From Pseudomonas palleroniana (lineage in GTDB: Bacteria; Pseudomonadota; Gammaproteobacteria; Pseudomonadales; Pseudomonadaceae), in NCBI RefSeq assembly GCF_003031675.1, contig NZ_PYWX01000053.1:1-64000 (forward strand): a stretch of DNA of 64,000 nt. The letters are read 5' to 3'. The position numbers and the translations under genes are program-made. Positions 33,631-42,560 of this stretch are shown here, in pieces (the stretch's first letter is position 1; each line of letters begins with the position of its first letter). The notes beneath the pieces are model-generated. The model saw only the letters and a list, made by a program, of their open reading frames with translations. It had not been told where the DNA came from and did not search any database.

Positions 33631-35079
33631 ATGAGCCAGAACAAAATCCTTACTACCGCCAGCGGGGGCCCCGTCGCGGATAACCAGAATTCCCGTTCCG
33701 CAGGCCCGCGTGGCCCGTTGCTGCTTGATGATTTTCATCTGATCGAGAAGCTCGCTCACTTCAACCGCGAAAACATTCCTGAGCGTCGTGTGCATGCCAA
33801 GGGCTCGGGCGCTTATGGCACCTTCACCGTTACCAAAGACATCACCCAATACACCAGTGCCAAACTGTTCGAGTCCGTGGGCAAGCAGACTCCCACCTTC
33901 CTGCGGTTTTCCACCGTAGGGGGTGAGCGTGGTTCGGCTGATACCGAGCGCGATCCACGGGGTTTCGCCCTGAAGTTCTACACCGAAGAAGGCAACTGGG
34001 ACATTGTGGGTAACAACACTCCGGTGTTCTTCATCCGTGACCCGCTGAAGTTCCCGGACTTCATCCATACCCAAAAGCGTTTGCCGCAAAGCAACCTGAA
34101 AAGCGCGCAAATGATGTGGGACTTCTGGTCGCACTCTCCTGAGGCGCTGCACCAGGTCACCATCCTGTTTTCGGATCGTGGTATTCCTGACGGCTACCGT
34201 CACATGCACGGTTTTGGTAGCCACACCTACAGTCTGATCAATGCCAAGGGCGAACGTCACTGGGTCAAATGGCATTACAAGACCCTGCAGGGCATCAAGA
34301 ACCTGGCGCCGGCAGAGGCTGCTCGCCTGGCAGGTACCGACCCTGATTACGCCCAGCGTGATCTGTTCGGTGCGATCGAGCGTGGAGACTTCCCAAAATG
34401 GCGTGTCTGCATTCAGATCATGACCGAGGCCCAGGCAAACGCTCACTACGAGAACCCGTTCGATGTGACCAAAACCTGGTCGCAGAAAGAGTTCCCGCTG
34501 ATCGAAGTCGGCGAACTGGAACTGAATCGCAACCCGCAAAACTACTTCGCTGAAGTGGAACAAGCCGCATTTGGCCCAAGCAATATGGTGCCAGGCGTCG
34601 GTTTGTCGCCAGACCGTATGCTGCAAGGTCGCGTGTTTGCCTACGCTGATGCCCACCGCTACCGCGTTGGCACCAATCACCAGCAATTGCCGGTGAATGC
34701 TCCACGCAGCCCGGTGAATAGCTACCAGCGCGATGGCTCAATGGCTTTTGGCAGCAACGGCGGCGCAACGCCTAACTACGAGCCAAACAGCTACGCCGAT
34801 GCGCCGAAACAAGCCCCTCAGTACGCGGAGCCGGCTTTGGCATTGAGTGGTGCGGCTGACCGTTACGATCACCGTGAAGACACGGATTACTACAGCCACG
34901 CCGGTGCGCTGTTCCGCCTGATGAACGATGAGCAGAAAGCATTGCTCACCAACAATATCGCCGGTGCGATGGGTGGCGTTTCCAGCGATGTGGTCCAGCG
35001 TCAACTGCAGCACTTCTATAAAGCAGATCCTGCTTATGGAGAAGCAATCGCAAAGGCACTGGGTGTATCGCTTAACTGA
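33631..35079 (+). CDS. katA: Catalase KatA (small-subunit, clade 3 type)
   Basis: Haem catalase that breaks down hydrogen peroxide to water and oxygen. The 482-residue protein has the catalytic H55 in RRVHAKGSGAYG, N128 in GNNTPVFF and the haem-ligand Y338 in RVFAYADAHRYR. There is no signal peptide, so it should be cytoplasmic. ATG 33631 is chosen over TTG 33625 because TGAGGA at 33617-33622 is well spaced. A ferritin gene follows, as with katA in P. aeruginosa, where the ferritin supports catalase activity. Confidence 0.96.
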   Translation: MSQNKILTTASGGPVADNQNSRSAGPRGPLLLDDFHLIEKLAHFNRENIPERRVHAKGSGAYGTFTVTKDITQYTSAKLFESVGKQTPTFLRFSTVGGERGSADTERDPRGFALKFYTEEGNWDIVGNNTPVFFIRDPLKFPDFIHTQKRLPQSNLKSAQMMWDFWSHSPEALHQVTILFSDRGIPDGYRHMHGFGSHTYSLINAKGERHWVKWHYKTLQGIKNLAPAEAARLAGTDPDYAQRDLFGAIERGDFPKWRVCIQIMTEAQANAHYENPFDVTKTWSQKEFPLIEVGELELNRNPQNYFAEVEQAAFGPSNMVPGVGLSPDRMLQGRVFAYADAHRYRVGTNHQQLPVNAPRSPVNSYQRDGSMAFGSNGGATPNYEPNSYADAPKQAPQYAEPALALSGAADRYDHREDTDYYSHAGALFRLMNDEQKALLTNNIAGAMGGVSSDVVQRQLQHFYKADPAYGEAIAKALGVSLN

Positions 35080-35096
35080 CTCTAAACGATAAGCAG

Positions 35097-35121
35097 AACC
35101 GCCCTCATTTGGGCGGTTTTT
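35097..35121 (+). terminator. Terminator after katA
   Basis: AACCGCCC, TCATTT, GGGCGGTTTTT. The ferritin gene therefore probably has its own promoter in the following 113 bases, which I could not pinpoint. Confidence 0.9.
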
Positions 35122-35234
35122 GCGTTATTTCAGCTACTTTTCTCGGAATATCTTCACTTTTCTGCCGTTAGTCCCGTGACCTTCGAGTCATCATGGTTCA
35201 AACTACAAACTTTCAAGCAGGGAGATGTAGGGCG

Positions 35235-35699
35235 ATGCAAGGTCACCCCGACGTAATCGATTACCTCAACACGTTGCTGACGGGCGAACTGGCAGCTCGT
35301 GACCAATATTTCATCCATTCGCGCATGTACGAAGACTGGGGCTTTACCGAGCTCTATGAACGTATCAACCACGAAATGGAAGAAGAGGCACAGCACGCCG
35401 ACGCACTGATGCGCCGTATCCTGATGCTCGAAGGCACGCCGCGCATGCGTCCCGACGATCTGGATGTGGGTACCACGGTGCCGGATATGCTCGCCGCCGA
35501 CCTTCGTCTCGAATACAAGGTGCGTGCTGCGCTATGCAAGGGCATCGAGCTCTGTGAGCAGCACAACGACTATGTCACCCGCGAGATCCTGCGGGTGCAG
35601 TTGAATGACACCGAAGAAGATCACACCTACTGGCTGGAAAAGCAGTTGGGCCTGATCAAGTTGGTAGGCCTGGAGAATTACCTGCAATCGCAGTTCTGA
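35235..35699 (+). CDS. ftnA: Ferritin of the FtnA/'bacterioferritin A' type, haem ligand missing
   Basis: Iron-storage 24-mer subunit of 154 residues. The ferroxidase ligands are visible as E18, E51, H54 (EEEAQHAD) and the later E...E..H pattern in NDTEEDHTYWLE. Such genes are often named bfrA, but the haem-binding methionine of true bacterioferritins (E. coli M52) is alanine here, as expected for the haem-free FtnA of pseudomonads. ATG 35235 fits family start MQGHP; an in-frame ATG at 35193 would add 14 unrelated residues. It sits next to katA, a pairing that protects against iron-driven peroxide damage. Confidence 0.9.
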   Translation: MQGHPDVIDYLNTLLTGELAARDQYFIHSRMYEDWGFTELYERINHEMEEEAQHADALMRRILMLEGTPRMRPDDLDVGTTVPDMLAADLRLEYKVRAALCKGIELCEQHNDYVTREILRVQLNDTEEDHTYWLEKQLGLIKLVGLENYLQSQF

Positions 35700-35712
35700 T
35701 TCACCGGCCATG

Positions 35713-35750
35713 AAAAAGCCCCTGTCACGTTGCCGTGGCAGGGGCTTTTT
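35713..35750. terminator. Bidirectional terminator between ftnA and uvrA
   Basis: AAAAAGCCCCTG...CAGGGGCTTTTT with an inner CACG/CGTG stem. A-tract and U-tract on both sides let it serve both converging genes. Confidence 0.93.
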
Positions 35751-35765
35751 CATGGTACCGATAAA

Positions 35766-38600
35766 TCAGGCCTTGTCGCGCGCCAACAACGGCTTCAAGT
35801 AGTAGCCCGTATGTGACTGCGGCATTTCGGAAACCTGCTCCGGTGTGCCCACTGCAATGATCTGGCCACCCTTGGAGCCGCCTTCCGGCCCCAGGTCTAC
35901 CAGCCAGTCGGCAGTCTTGATCACGTCGAGGTTGTGTTCGATTACTACAACGGTATTGCCGTGGTCGCGTAGACGGTGCAACACATCGAGCAGTTGTTGG
36001 ATATCCGCGAAGTGCAGACCCGTGGTCGGCTCATCGAGGATATACAGGGTTTTGCCCGTATCGCGCTTGGACAGCTCGCGAGACAACTTCACCCGCTGCG
36101 CTTCACCGCCGGACAAGGTAGTCGCCGATTGCCCCAGCTTGATGTACGACAGGCCCACATCCATCAGCGTCTGGAGCTTGCGCGCCAATGCCGGAACCGC
36201 GTCAAAGAACTCCCGCGCCTCCTCGATCGTCATCTCCAGGGTTTCATGAATGCTCTTGCCCTTGTACTTGATCTCCAGGGTTTCGCGGTTATAGCGCTTG
36301 CTCTTGCACACGTCGCACGGCACGTAGATGTCCGGCAGGAAGTGCATTTCGACCTTGATCAAGCCATCGCCCTGGCACGCTTCACAGCGCCCGCCCTTGA
36401 CGTTGAACGAGAACCGGCCAGGCCCGTAGCCGCGTGAGCGGGATTCCGGGACGCCCGCAAACAGCTCGCGAATGGGCGTGAACAACCCGGTGTAGGTCGC
36501 CGGGTTGGAGCGCGGCGTGCGGCCAATCGGGCTTTGGTCAATATCGACCACCTTGTCCAGGTGCTCAAGACCCTTGATGCTGTCATGCGCGGCCGCTTCC
36601 AGGGTGGTCGCGCCGTTCAGGGCGGTGGCACTCAAGGGGAACAGCGTATTGTTGATCAGGGTCGATTTACCCGAGCCGGAGACACCAGTCACGCAGGTCA
36701 GCAGGCCCAGCGGAATCTCCAGGTCGACGTTGCGCAGGTTATTACCCCGTGCGCCTTTGAGGTGCAGCGCCAGCTTCTTGTTGCGCGGTGTGCGCTTGGC
36801 CGGGACCTCGATCTTCACGCGGCCGGACAGGTACTTGCCGGTCAACGAGTCCGGGTGGTCCATGACTTCGGCAGGCGTGCCCTCGGCGACAATATGCCCA
36901 CCGTGCACACCTGCGCCCGGGCCAATGTCGACGACGTAGTCCGCCAGACGGATTGCATCTTCATCGTGCTCGACCACAATCACCGTGTTGCCGATATCCC
37001 GCAGGTGTTTCAGCGTGCCCAGCAGGCGATCGTTGTCGCGCTGGTGCAAGCCGATCGACGGCTCATCGAGGATGTACAGCACGCCCACCAGGCCGGCACC
37101 AATCTGGCTGGCGAGGCGAATCCGTTGGGCTTCACCGCCAGACAAGGTATCGGCACTGCGGTCCAGCGAGAGGTAGTCCAGGCCAACGTTGACCAGGAAC
37201 TGCAAGCGCTCGCGAATTTCCTTGAGGATCTTGTCGGCAATTTCCCCACGACGACCCGTCAGCTTAAGCACACCAAAGTACTCACAGGCGTCACCGATCG
37301 GCAGGCTGGTCACCGCCGGCAAGGTCTTCTCACCGACCCACACATGCCTTGCCTCACGACGCAGGCGAGTACCCCGGCAGTCCGGGCAGGGTTGAGTGCT
37401 GAGGAATTTCGCCAGTTCTTCGCGCACGCTGGCCGACTCGGTCTCGCGATAACGACGCTCCAGGTTCGGCACGATGCCTTCGAACGGGTGAGAGCGTTTG
37501 ACGATATCGCCGCGGTCATTCAGGTATTTGAAGTCGACGTTCTGTGAGCCGCTGCCATGGAGGATGACTTTCTGCTGCTCCGCCGGCAGCTGGTTGAACG
37601 GCACTTCCAGGCTGAATTTATAGTGCGATGCCAGCGACCCCAGCATCTGGAAGTAATAGACGTTACGCCTGTCCCAGCCGCGTATCGCCCCTTCCGCCAA
37701 GGTCAGTTCGCCGTTGACCAGACGCTTGATGTCGAAGAATTGCTTCACCCCCAGGCCATCACAGGTCGGGCAGGCACCGGCGGGGTTGTTGAAGGAAAAC
37801 AGCTTGGGTTCCAGTTCGCTGATGGCATGGCCACAGATCGGGCAGGCGAAGCGCGCAGAAAAGATGATCTCTTCGCCCGGCTCGTCGTCCATCGGCGCCA
37901 CCAGGGCAATGCCATCCGCCAGCTTCAATGCCGTCTCGAACGATTCCGCCAGGCGCTGTTGCAGATCCGCGCGCACCTTGAAGCGGTCGACCACTACATC
38001 AATGGAGTGCTTCTTCTGCTTGTCGAGCTTCGGCGCTTCGTCCAGTTCATAAAGCTTGCCGTTGATGCGCGCACGCACGAAACCCTGGGCACGCAGTTCC
38101 TCGAAGACGGAAAGGTGTTCACCCTTGCGCTCACGAATCACCGGCGCCAGCAGCATCAGCTTTGCGCCTTCCGGCTGGGCCAATACCAGGTCGACCATCT
38201 GGCTGACGGTCTGGGCTTCCAGGGGAATATCGTGGTCCGGGCAACGCGGGATGCCCACCCGTGCGTAAAGCAAGCGCAGGTAGTCGTAGATTTCGGTGAT
38301 GGTGCCCACGGTGGAGCGCGGGTTGTGGGACGTCGACTTCTGCTCGATGGAGATCGCCGGCGACAGGCCTTCAATGGTGTCGACGTCGGGTTTTTCCATC
38401 ATGGACAGGAACTGCCGGGCATACGCCGACAGCGATTCCACATAACGCCGCTGGCCTTCGGCATATAGCGTGTCGAACGCCAGGGACGATTTGCCGGACC
38501 CGGACAAGCCGGTGATGACGATCAGTTTGTCCCGCGGCAGGGTCAGGTCGATGTTCTTCAGGTTGTGGGTTCTAGCCCCACGAATCAGGATCTTGTCCAA
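35766..38600 (-). CDS. uvrA: Excinuclease ABC subunit UvrA
   Basis: Damage-recognition ATPase of nucleotide excision repair; loads UvrB at lesions. 944 residues with two ABC modules: Walker A GLSGSGKSS at residues 31-39 and GVSGSGKST in the second half, two LSGGEAQR signatures, and zinc fingers with CPICG...CPTC and CEAC...CDVC. The frame is open 90 codons further upstream, but the family start is MDKILIRGARTHNLKN, which corresponds to TTG at 38600; the upstream part has no homology and lies over the SOS-like box. The divergent gene is yajR-like. Confidence 0.96.
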   Translation of the reverse strand: MDKILIRGARTHNLKNIDLTLPRDKLIVITGLSGSGKSSLAFDTLYAEGQRRYVESLSAYARQFLSMMEKPDVDTIEGLSPAISIEQKSTSHNPRSTVGTITEIYDYLRLLYARVGIPRCPDHDIPLEAQTVSQMVDLVLAQPEGAKLMLLAPVIRERKGEHLSVFEELRAQGFVRARINGKLYELDEAPKLDKQKKHSIDVVVDRFKVRADLQQRLAESFETALKLADGIALVAPMDDEPGEEIIFSARFACPICGHAISELEPKLFSFNNPAGACPTCDGLGVKQFFDIKRLVNGELTLAEGAIRGWDRRNVYYFQMLGSLASHYKFSLEVPFNQLPAEQQKVILHGSGSQNVDFKYLNDRGDIVKRSHPFEGIVPNLERRYRETESASVREELAKFLSTQPCPDCRGTRLRREARHVWVGEKTLPAVTSLPIGDACEYFGVLKLTGRRGEIADKILKEIRERLQFLVNVGLDYLSLDRSADTLSGGEAQRIRLASQIGAGLVGVLYILDEPSIGLHQRDNDRLLGTLKHLRDIGNTVIVVEHDEDAIRLADYVVDIGPGAGVHGGHIVAEGTPAEVMDHPDSLTGKYLSGRVKIEVPAKRTPRNKKLALHLKGARGNNLRNVDLEIPLGLLTCVTGVSGSGKSTLINNTLFPLSATALNGATTLEAAAHDSIKGLEHLDKVVDIDQSPIGRTPRSNPATYTGLFTPIRELFAGVPESRSRGYGPGRFSFNVKGGRCEACQGDGLIKVEMHFLPDIYVPCDVCKSKRYNRETLEIKYKGKSIHETLEMTIEEAREFFDAVPALARKLQTLMDVGLSYIKLGQSATTLSGGEAQRVKLSRELSKRDTGKTLYILDEPTTGLHFADIQQLLDVLHRLRDHGNTVVVIEHNLDVIKTADWLVDLGPEGGSKGGQIIAVGTPEQVSEMPQSHTGYYLKPLLARDKA

Positions 38601-38649
38601 GATGGCCTCGCACGGCGGGCGTAAATTATGCAGGAGTATACGGCTAAAG

Positions 38650-38667
38650 ACTGGATGAATATACACT
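38650..38667. promoter_or_regulatory. LexA (SOS) box between uvrA and the MFS gene
   Basis: ACTGGATGAATATACACT differs at three places from the Pseudomonas/E. coli-type box ACTGTATAAATATACAGT; the left CTG and the central ATA pattern are kept, the right CAG is CAC. It lies 50 bases upstream of the uvrA start, in the expected place for SOS control. Confidence 0.6.
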
Positions 38668-38778
38668 GTCAAAGTGCCGGGTGCAGCCTTACATGAAAGC
38701 TGCGCGGCAAAGCGCCGCATATACCCTCTCAATCGATGGGACTGGTAGAATCGCCGCCGGTTCACACGAGGTTTTTCC

Positions 38779-40173
38779 ATGCACGATCCCCACAGCGAAC
38801 GCATGAGTAGCGGCGAGACCCGAGCGGCAAGCGGTCTGGCCCTAGTGTTCGCCTTCCGTATGCTTGGCATGTTTATGGTGTTGCCGGTGCTGGCGACCTA
38901 TGGAATGGATCTCGCAGGAGCGACCCCGGCCTTGATCGGCCTGGCAATTGGCGCCTATGGCTTGACCCAGGCGATTTTCCAGATTCCATTCGGGATCATT
39001 TCCGACCGCATTGGCCGCCGCCCGGTGATCTACCTCGGGCTGATCGTATTCGCCCTCGGCAGTGTGCTCGCGGCCCAGTCCGATTCCATCTGGGGCGTGA
39101 TCGCCGGACGCATCCTGCAAGGCGCCGGGGCCATTTCCGCTGCCGTCATGGCCTTGCTCTCGGACCTGACCCGCGAACAACATCGCACCAAAGCCATGGC
39201 CATGATCGGCATGACCATCGGCCTGTCGTTTGCGGTGGCCATGGTGGTCGGCCCGCTGCTGACCCGCGCGTTCGGCCTGCACGGGTTGTTCCTCGCCACC
39301 GGCGGCATGGCGTTGTTCGGGATCGTGATCGTGGCGTTCATGGTGCCGCGGTCCACCGGCACGTTGCAGCACCGTGAGTCGGGTGTCGCACGCAAGGCGC
39401 TGTTGCCGACACTCAAGCATCCGGACCTGCTGCGCCTCGATTTAGGTATCTTCGTATTACACGCCATGCTGATGTGCAGCTTCGTCGCGCTGCCCCTGGC
39501 CCTGGTCGAAAAAGCCGGCTTGCCCAAGGAGCAGCATTGGTGGGTCTACCTCACCGCGCTGTTGATTTCGTTCTTCGCCATGATCCCGTTCATCATCTAC
39601 GGCGAGAAGAAACGCAAAATGAAACGAGTTTTACTCGGCGCCGTCACGACCCTGATGCTCACTGAGCTATTCTTCTGGGAGTTCGGCGACAGCCTGCGGG
39701 CGCTGGTGATCGGCACGGTGGTGTTCTTCACCGCGTTCAACCTGCTGGAAGCCTCGTTGCCTTCGCTGATCAGTAAAGTTTCACCGGCCGGCGGCAAGGG
39801 CACGGCGATGGGGGTGTATTCCACCAGCCAGTTCCTCGGTTCTGCGCTGGGCGGCATCATGGGTGGCTGGATGTTCCAGCATGGCGGTTTGTCGGTTGTG
39901 TTCCTGGGATGCGCAGGTCTGGCTGCCCTCTGGCTGGCCTTTGCTGTTACCATGCGCGAACCTCCCTATGTGACGAGCCTGCGTTTGCCGTTATCGCCAG
40001 AAGCGATCCGCGAAGCCGGTCTGGTTGAGCGCCTCAAGGCTGTCACCGGGGTTACCGATGCCGTGATTGTTGCTGAAGAAGCCGCCATCTACATCAAATT
40101 GGACACCGAATTATTGGATCGCGCGACGCTCGAGCAACTGGTCAACCCAGTGCCGACAGCGCGCCCAGCCTAG
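38779..40173 (+). CDS. MFS transporter with C-terminal YAM-like domain (YajR type)
   Basis: Predicted proton-driven exporter of the inner membrane, 464 residues, twelve membrane spans. The MFS motif A appears in loop 2-3 (GIISDRIGRRPVIYLGL) and the motif GRILQGAGAISAAVMAL in span 4. After the last span comes a soluble domain (about residues 395-460, VERLKAVTGVTDAVIVAEEAAIYIKLDTELLDR) with the beta-alpha-beta pattern of the YAM domain in E. coli YajR. Substrate unknown. It is 9 bases upstream of ssb; the pair is conserved next to uvrA in pseudomonads. Confidence 0.85.
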   Translation: MHDPHSERMSSGETRAASGLALVFAFRMLGMFMVLPVLATYGMDLAGATPALIGLAIGAYGLTQAIFQIPFGIISDRIGRRPVIYLGLIVFALGSVLAAQSDSIWGVIAGRILQGAGAISAAVMALLSDLTREQHRTKAMAMIGMTIGLSFAVAMVVGPLLTRAFGLHGLFLATGGMALFGIVIVAFMVPRSTGTLQHRESGVARKALLPTLKHPDLLRLDLGIFVLHAMLMCSFVALPLALVEKAGLPKEQHWWVYLTALLISFFAMIPFIIYGEKKRKMKRVLLGAVTTLMLTELFFWEFGDSLRALVIGTVVFFTAFNLLEASLPSLISKVSPAGGKGTAMGVYSTSQFLGSALGGIMGGWMFQHGGLSVVFLGCAGLAALWLAFAVTMREPPYVTSLRLPLSPEAIREAGLVERLKAVTGVTDAVIVAEEAAIYIKLDTELLDRATLEQLVNPVPTARPA

Positions 40174-40182
40174 GAGAACGTT

Positions 40183-40698
40183 ATGGCCCGTGGGGTTAAC
40201 AAAGTCATATTGGTCGGTACATGCGGCCAGGATCCCGAAGTTCGCTACTTGCCTAACGGTAATGCCGTGACCAACCTGAGTCTGGCGACCAGCGAACAGT
40301 GGACCGACAAGCAGACCGGCCAGAAGGTCGAGAAAACCGAATGGCACCGTGTGTCGATGTTCGGCAAGGTGGCAGAGATCGCCGGTGAGTACCTGCGCAA
40401 AGGTTCGCAGGTCTACATCGAAGGCAAACTGCAAACCCGCGAGTGGGAAAAAGACGGCATCAAGCGTTACACCACCGAAATCGTGGTCGACATGCAAGGC
40501 ACCATGCAACTGCTGGGCGGCCGTCCACAGGGCGACCAACAGGGCCAAGGCGGCATGTCCAACTCGGCGCCGCGCCCACAGCAGTCGCGTCCGCAGCCAA
40601 GCCAGCAGCCACAGCGTGAGTCGCGCCCGGCGCCACAACAGGCCGCACCGCAGCCGGCTCCGGATTTCGACAGCTTTGATGACGATATCCCGTTCTAA
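40183..40698 (+). CDS. ssb: Single-stranded DNA-binding protein
   Basis: Binds ssDNA in replication and repair. 171 residues: N-terminal OB fold (MARGVNKVILVGTCGQDPEVRYLPNG), a Gln/Pro/Gly-rich linker from about residue 115, and the acidic C-terminal tail DDDIPF that recruits partner proteins. The ribosome binding site AGGAG overlaps the stop of the transporter gene, so the two are probably coupled. A terminator follows. Confidence 0.98.
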   Translation: MARGVNKVILVGTCGQDPEVRYLPNGNAVTNLSLATSEQWTDKQTGQKVEKTEWHRVSMFGKVAEIAGEYLRKGSQVYIEGKLQTREWEKDGIKRYTTEIVVDMQGTMQLLGGRPQGDQQGQGGMSNSAPRPQQSRPQPSQQPQRESRPAPQQAAPQPAPDFDSFDDDIPF

Positions 40699-40720
40699 GG
40701 TCTGAAGACCCCAAGCACAC

Positions 40721-40758
40721 AAAACCCCCGATGGCTAAACCCCCCGGGGGTTTTTTAT
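40721..40758 (+). terminator. Terminator after ssb
   Basis: AAAACCCCCG and CGGGGGTTTTTT form the stem with a loop around ATGGCTAAACC. The LysR gene on the other strand ends 10 bases further on and may share it. Confidence 0.9.
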
Positions 40759-40767
40759 TGCCGCTGA

Positions 40768-41676
40768 TCACGCCTCCGTCGACGCCGCTGTCACCACCAT
40801 CTCCTTGAACCGGCGCAAGACCGCCGAACCGTCACCGATCCGCGTTGCCAAGTGCAACGGCGCCACCAGGCTCTGGCACTCCGTCAACTCCCGATAGACG
40901 ATGCCGTCGCCCCGCAGTCGCTGCATCGACGCCGGTACAATCGACACTCCGAGTCCCGCCGCCACCAGGCTCAAGGTCGCGGTCATGCGCGGTGCTTCCT
41001 GGACCACCTGCGGGCTGAACCCCGCTTCACGGCAGGCCACCAGGATCGCGTCATACAACCCCAACCCCACGCGACGGCGATACAGCACGAAGGACTCGGT
41101 CGCCAATGCCGCCAACGGCAGGGGCGAGGCTGGATCGATTGCCAAGGGGTGGTCTGTCGGCAGCGCCAGCAGCATGGGCTCTACCAGAATCGGTTCGTCC
41201 TGCAGCGACTGCGTCCCGCTGAGCGGCGAGCGGATAAACGCCGCGTCGAGTTTCTCGTGCACCAACGCATCCAGTAGTTCGCCGGTGCCCGCTTCCTCCA
41301 GCACCACCGAGACGCCGACAAAGGTTTCGCGAAACAGCCGCAATACACTGGGTACAAACGGGTGCAGGGCGGCCGAACTGGTAAATCCGATCGCCAGGCG
41401 GCCACGTTCACCTCGCGCGGCACGGCGCACGACGTCGGCCAGCCCCTCTGCCTGAGCCAGTATTTCCCGCGCCTCATCCAACAAGGCCAGGCCGGCAGTG
41501 GTGGGGCGCACGCCACGCGGCAAGCGCTCCATCAAGCTCACCCCCAGCTGGGCTTCAAGGCTTTGCAGCATCCGCGTCAAGGGTGGCTGTTGCATGCCCA
41601 GGCGTTCGGCGGCGCGGGTGATATAGCCTTCTTCAGCGATAGCGACGAAGGCTTTGAGCTGGCGCAGTTCCAACAT
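40768..41676 (-). CDS. LysR-family transcriptional regulator
   Basis: 302 residues: N-terminal winged helix-turn-helix (residues about 1-60, LELRQLKAFVAIAEEGYITRA then AERLGMQQPPLTRMLQSLE) and a C-terminal effector-binding domain of the CatM/BenM kind. The start is ATG 41676; 17 upstream in-frame residues lack similarity to the family. It is divergent from tam with a 101-base gap, so it may control tam, but no clear T-N11-A operator stands out. The effector is unknown. Confidence 0.88.
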   Translation of the reverse strand: MLELRQLKAFVAIAEEGYITRAAERLGMQQPPLTRMLQSLEAQLGVSLMERLPRGVRPTTAGLALLDEAREILAQAEGLADVVRRAARGERGRLAIGFTSSAALHPFVPSVLRLFRETFVGVSVVLEEAGTGELLDALVHEKLDAAFIRSPLSGTQSLQDEPILVEPMLLALPTDHPLAIDPASPLPLAALATESFVLYRRRVGLGLYDAILVACREAGFSPQVVQEAPRMTATLSLVAAGLGVSIVPASMQRLRGDGIVYRELTECQSLVAPLHLATRIGDGSAVLRRFKEMVVTAASTEA

Positions 41677-41777
41677 TGGGATACTTTCCAGGTATGGGAG
41701 GGCTTCAATCCTGGCATTTGTTCTCATGGCTCACAAGATTTAGGCTGTGGCCAACCTCAAAAAGAAGGAAAGCCGCG

Positions 41778-42539
41778 ATGACCTGGTCAGCCAAGCAATA
41801 CACGATGTTCGAACAACAGCGCACACGTCCGGTGCGCGATCTCGTCGCGGCTATTCCCAATACCCAAGTGCGCAATGCCGTCGACCTGGGTTGTGGCCCT
41901 GGCAACTCCACTGAAGTGTTGGCCGAGCGCTACTCGCAGGCTCGCATTACCGGTATGGACAACTCCGATGACATGCTGAAGGACGCCCGTCAACGGCTGC
42001 CCGCGCTGAACTTCGAACGGGCGGATATCGGTGATTGGAAACCTGCGCAAACCTTCGATGTGATTTTGGCTAACGCGTCCCTGCAATGGCTGCCCGACCA
42101 CGCCACGCTTTACCCGCATCTGGTCCGGCAACTGACGCCCGGTGGCACGCTGGCGGTGCAAACACCGGACAACCTCGATGAACCCGCCCACCGGCTTGCC
42201 CGCGAAGTGGCGGCAGATGGCCCGTGGTCCGCCAGGATCGGCGCGGTCAAACACAATGAACGCCACACCGCGAGCTACTACTACGAATTGCTGAGCAAAC
42301 ATTGCAGCACAGTGGATGTATGGCGCACCACCTACCAGCACCCATTGGCGGATCACGCCGCAGTGGTGGAATGGTTCAAGGGCTCTGCCCTCAGGCCGTT
42401 CCTCGCGCCTTTGAGCGAGGATGAAAGGGCTGACTTCCTCCAGCAATACACGGCGCGGATTACCCAGGCTTACCCAGCCCTGGGCGATGGCACCGTGCTG
42501 CTGCCGTTTCCGCGCCTGTTCATTATCGCAACCCGCTGA
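41778..42539 (+). CDS. tam: Trans-aconitate 2-methyltransferase
   Basis: SAM-dependent enzyme that methylates trans-aconitate, a spontaneous by-product that inhibits aconitase. 253 residues, closely matching E. coli Tam in length and in motifs: SAM-binding DLGCGPG at residues 36-42, IFANASLQWLPDH-like sequence ILANASLQWLPDH, VQTPDNLDEP and the C-terminal LLPFPRLFIIA. ATG 41778 follows AAGGAA. A small hairpin (ACCAC/GTGGT) sits just after the stop, in the 21-base gap to the converging hydrolase gene. Confidence 0.9.
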   Translation: MTWSAKQYTMFEQQRTRPVRDLVAAIPNTQVRNAVDLGCGPGNSTEVLAERYSQARITGMDNSDDMLKDARQRLPALNFERADIGDWKPAQTFDVILANASLQWLPDHATLYPHLVRQLTPGGTLAVQTPDNLDEPAHRLAREVAADGPWSARIGAVKHNERHTASYYYELLSKHCSTVDVWRTTYQHPLADHAAVVEWFKGSALRPFLAPLSEDERADFLQQYTARITQAYPALGDGTVLLPFPRLFIIATR

Positions 42540-42560
42540 CGCAACCACGCCAAGTGGTGG

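Noticed and set aside
38601..38870. 90-codon N-terminal extension of uvrA
   Set aside because: The extension lacks similarity to UvrA, covers the LexA-like box and overlaps the divergent gene; TTG 38600 gives the family start.
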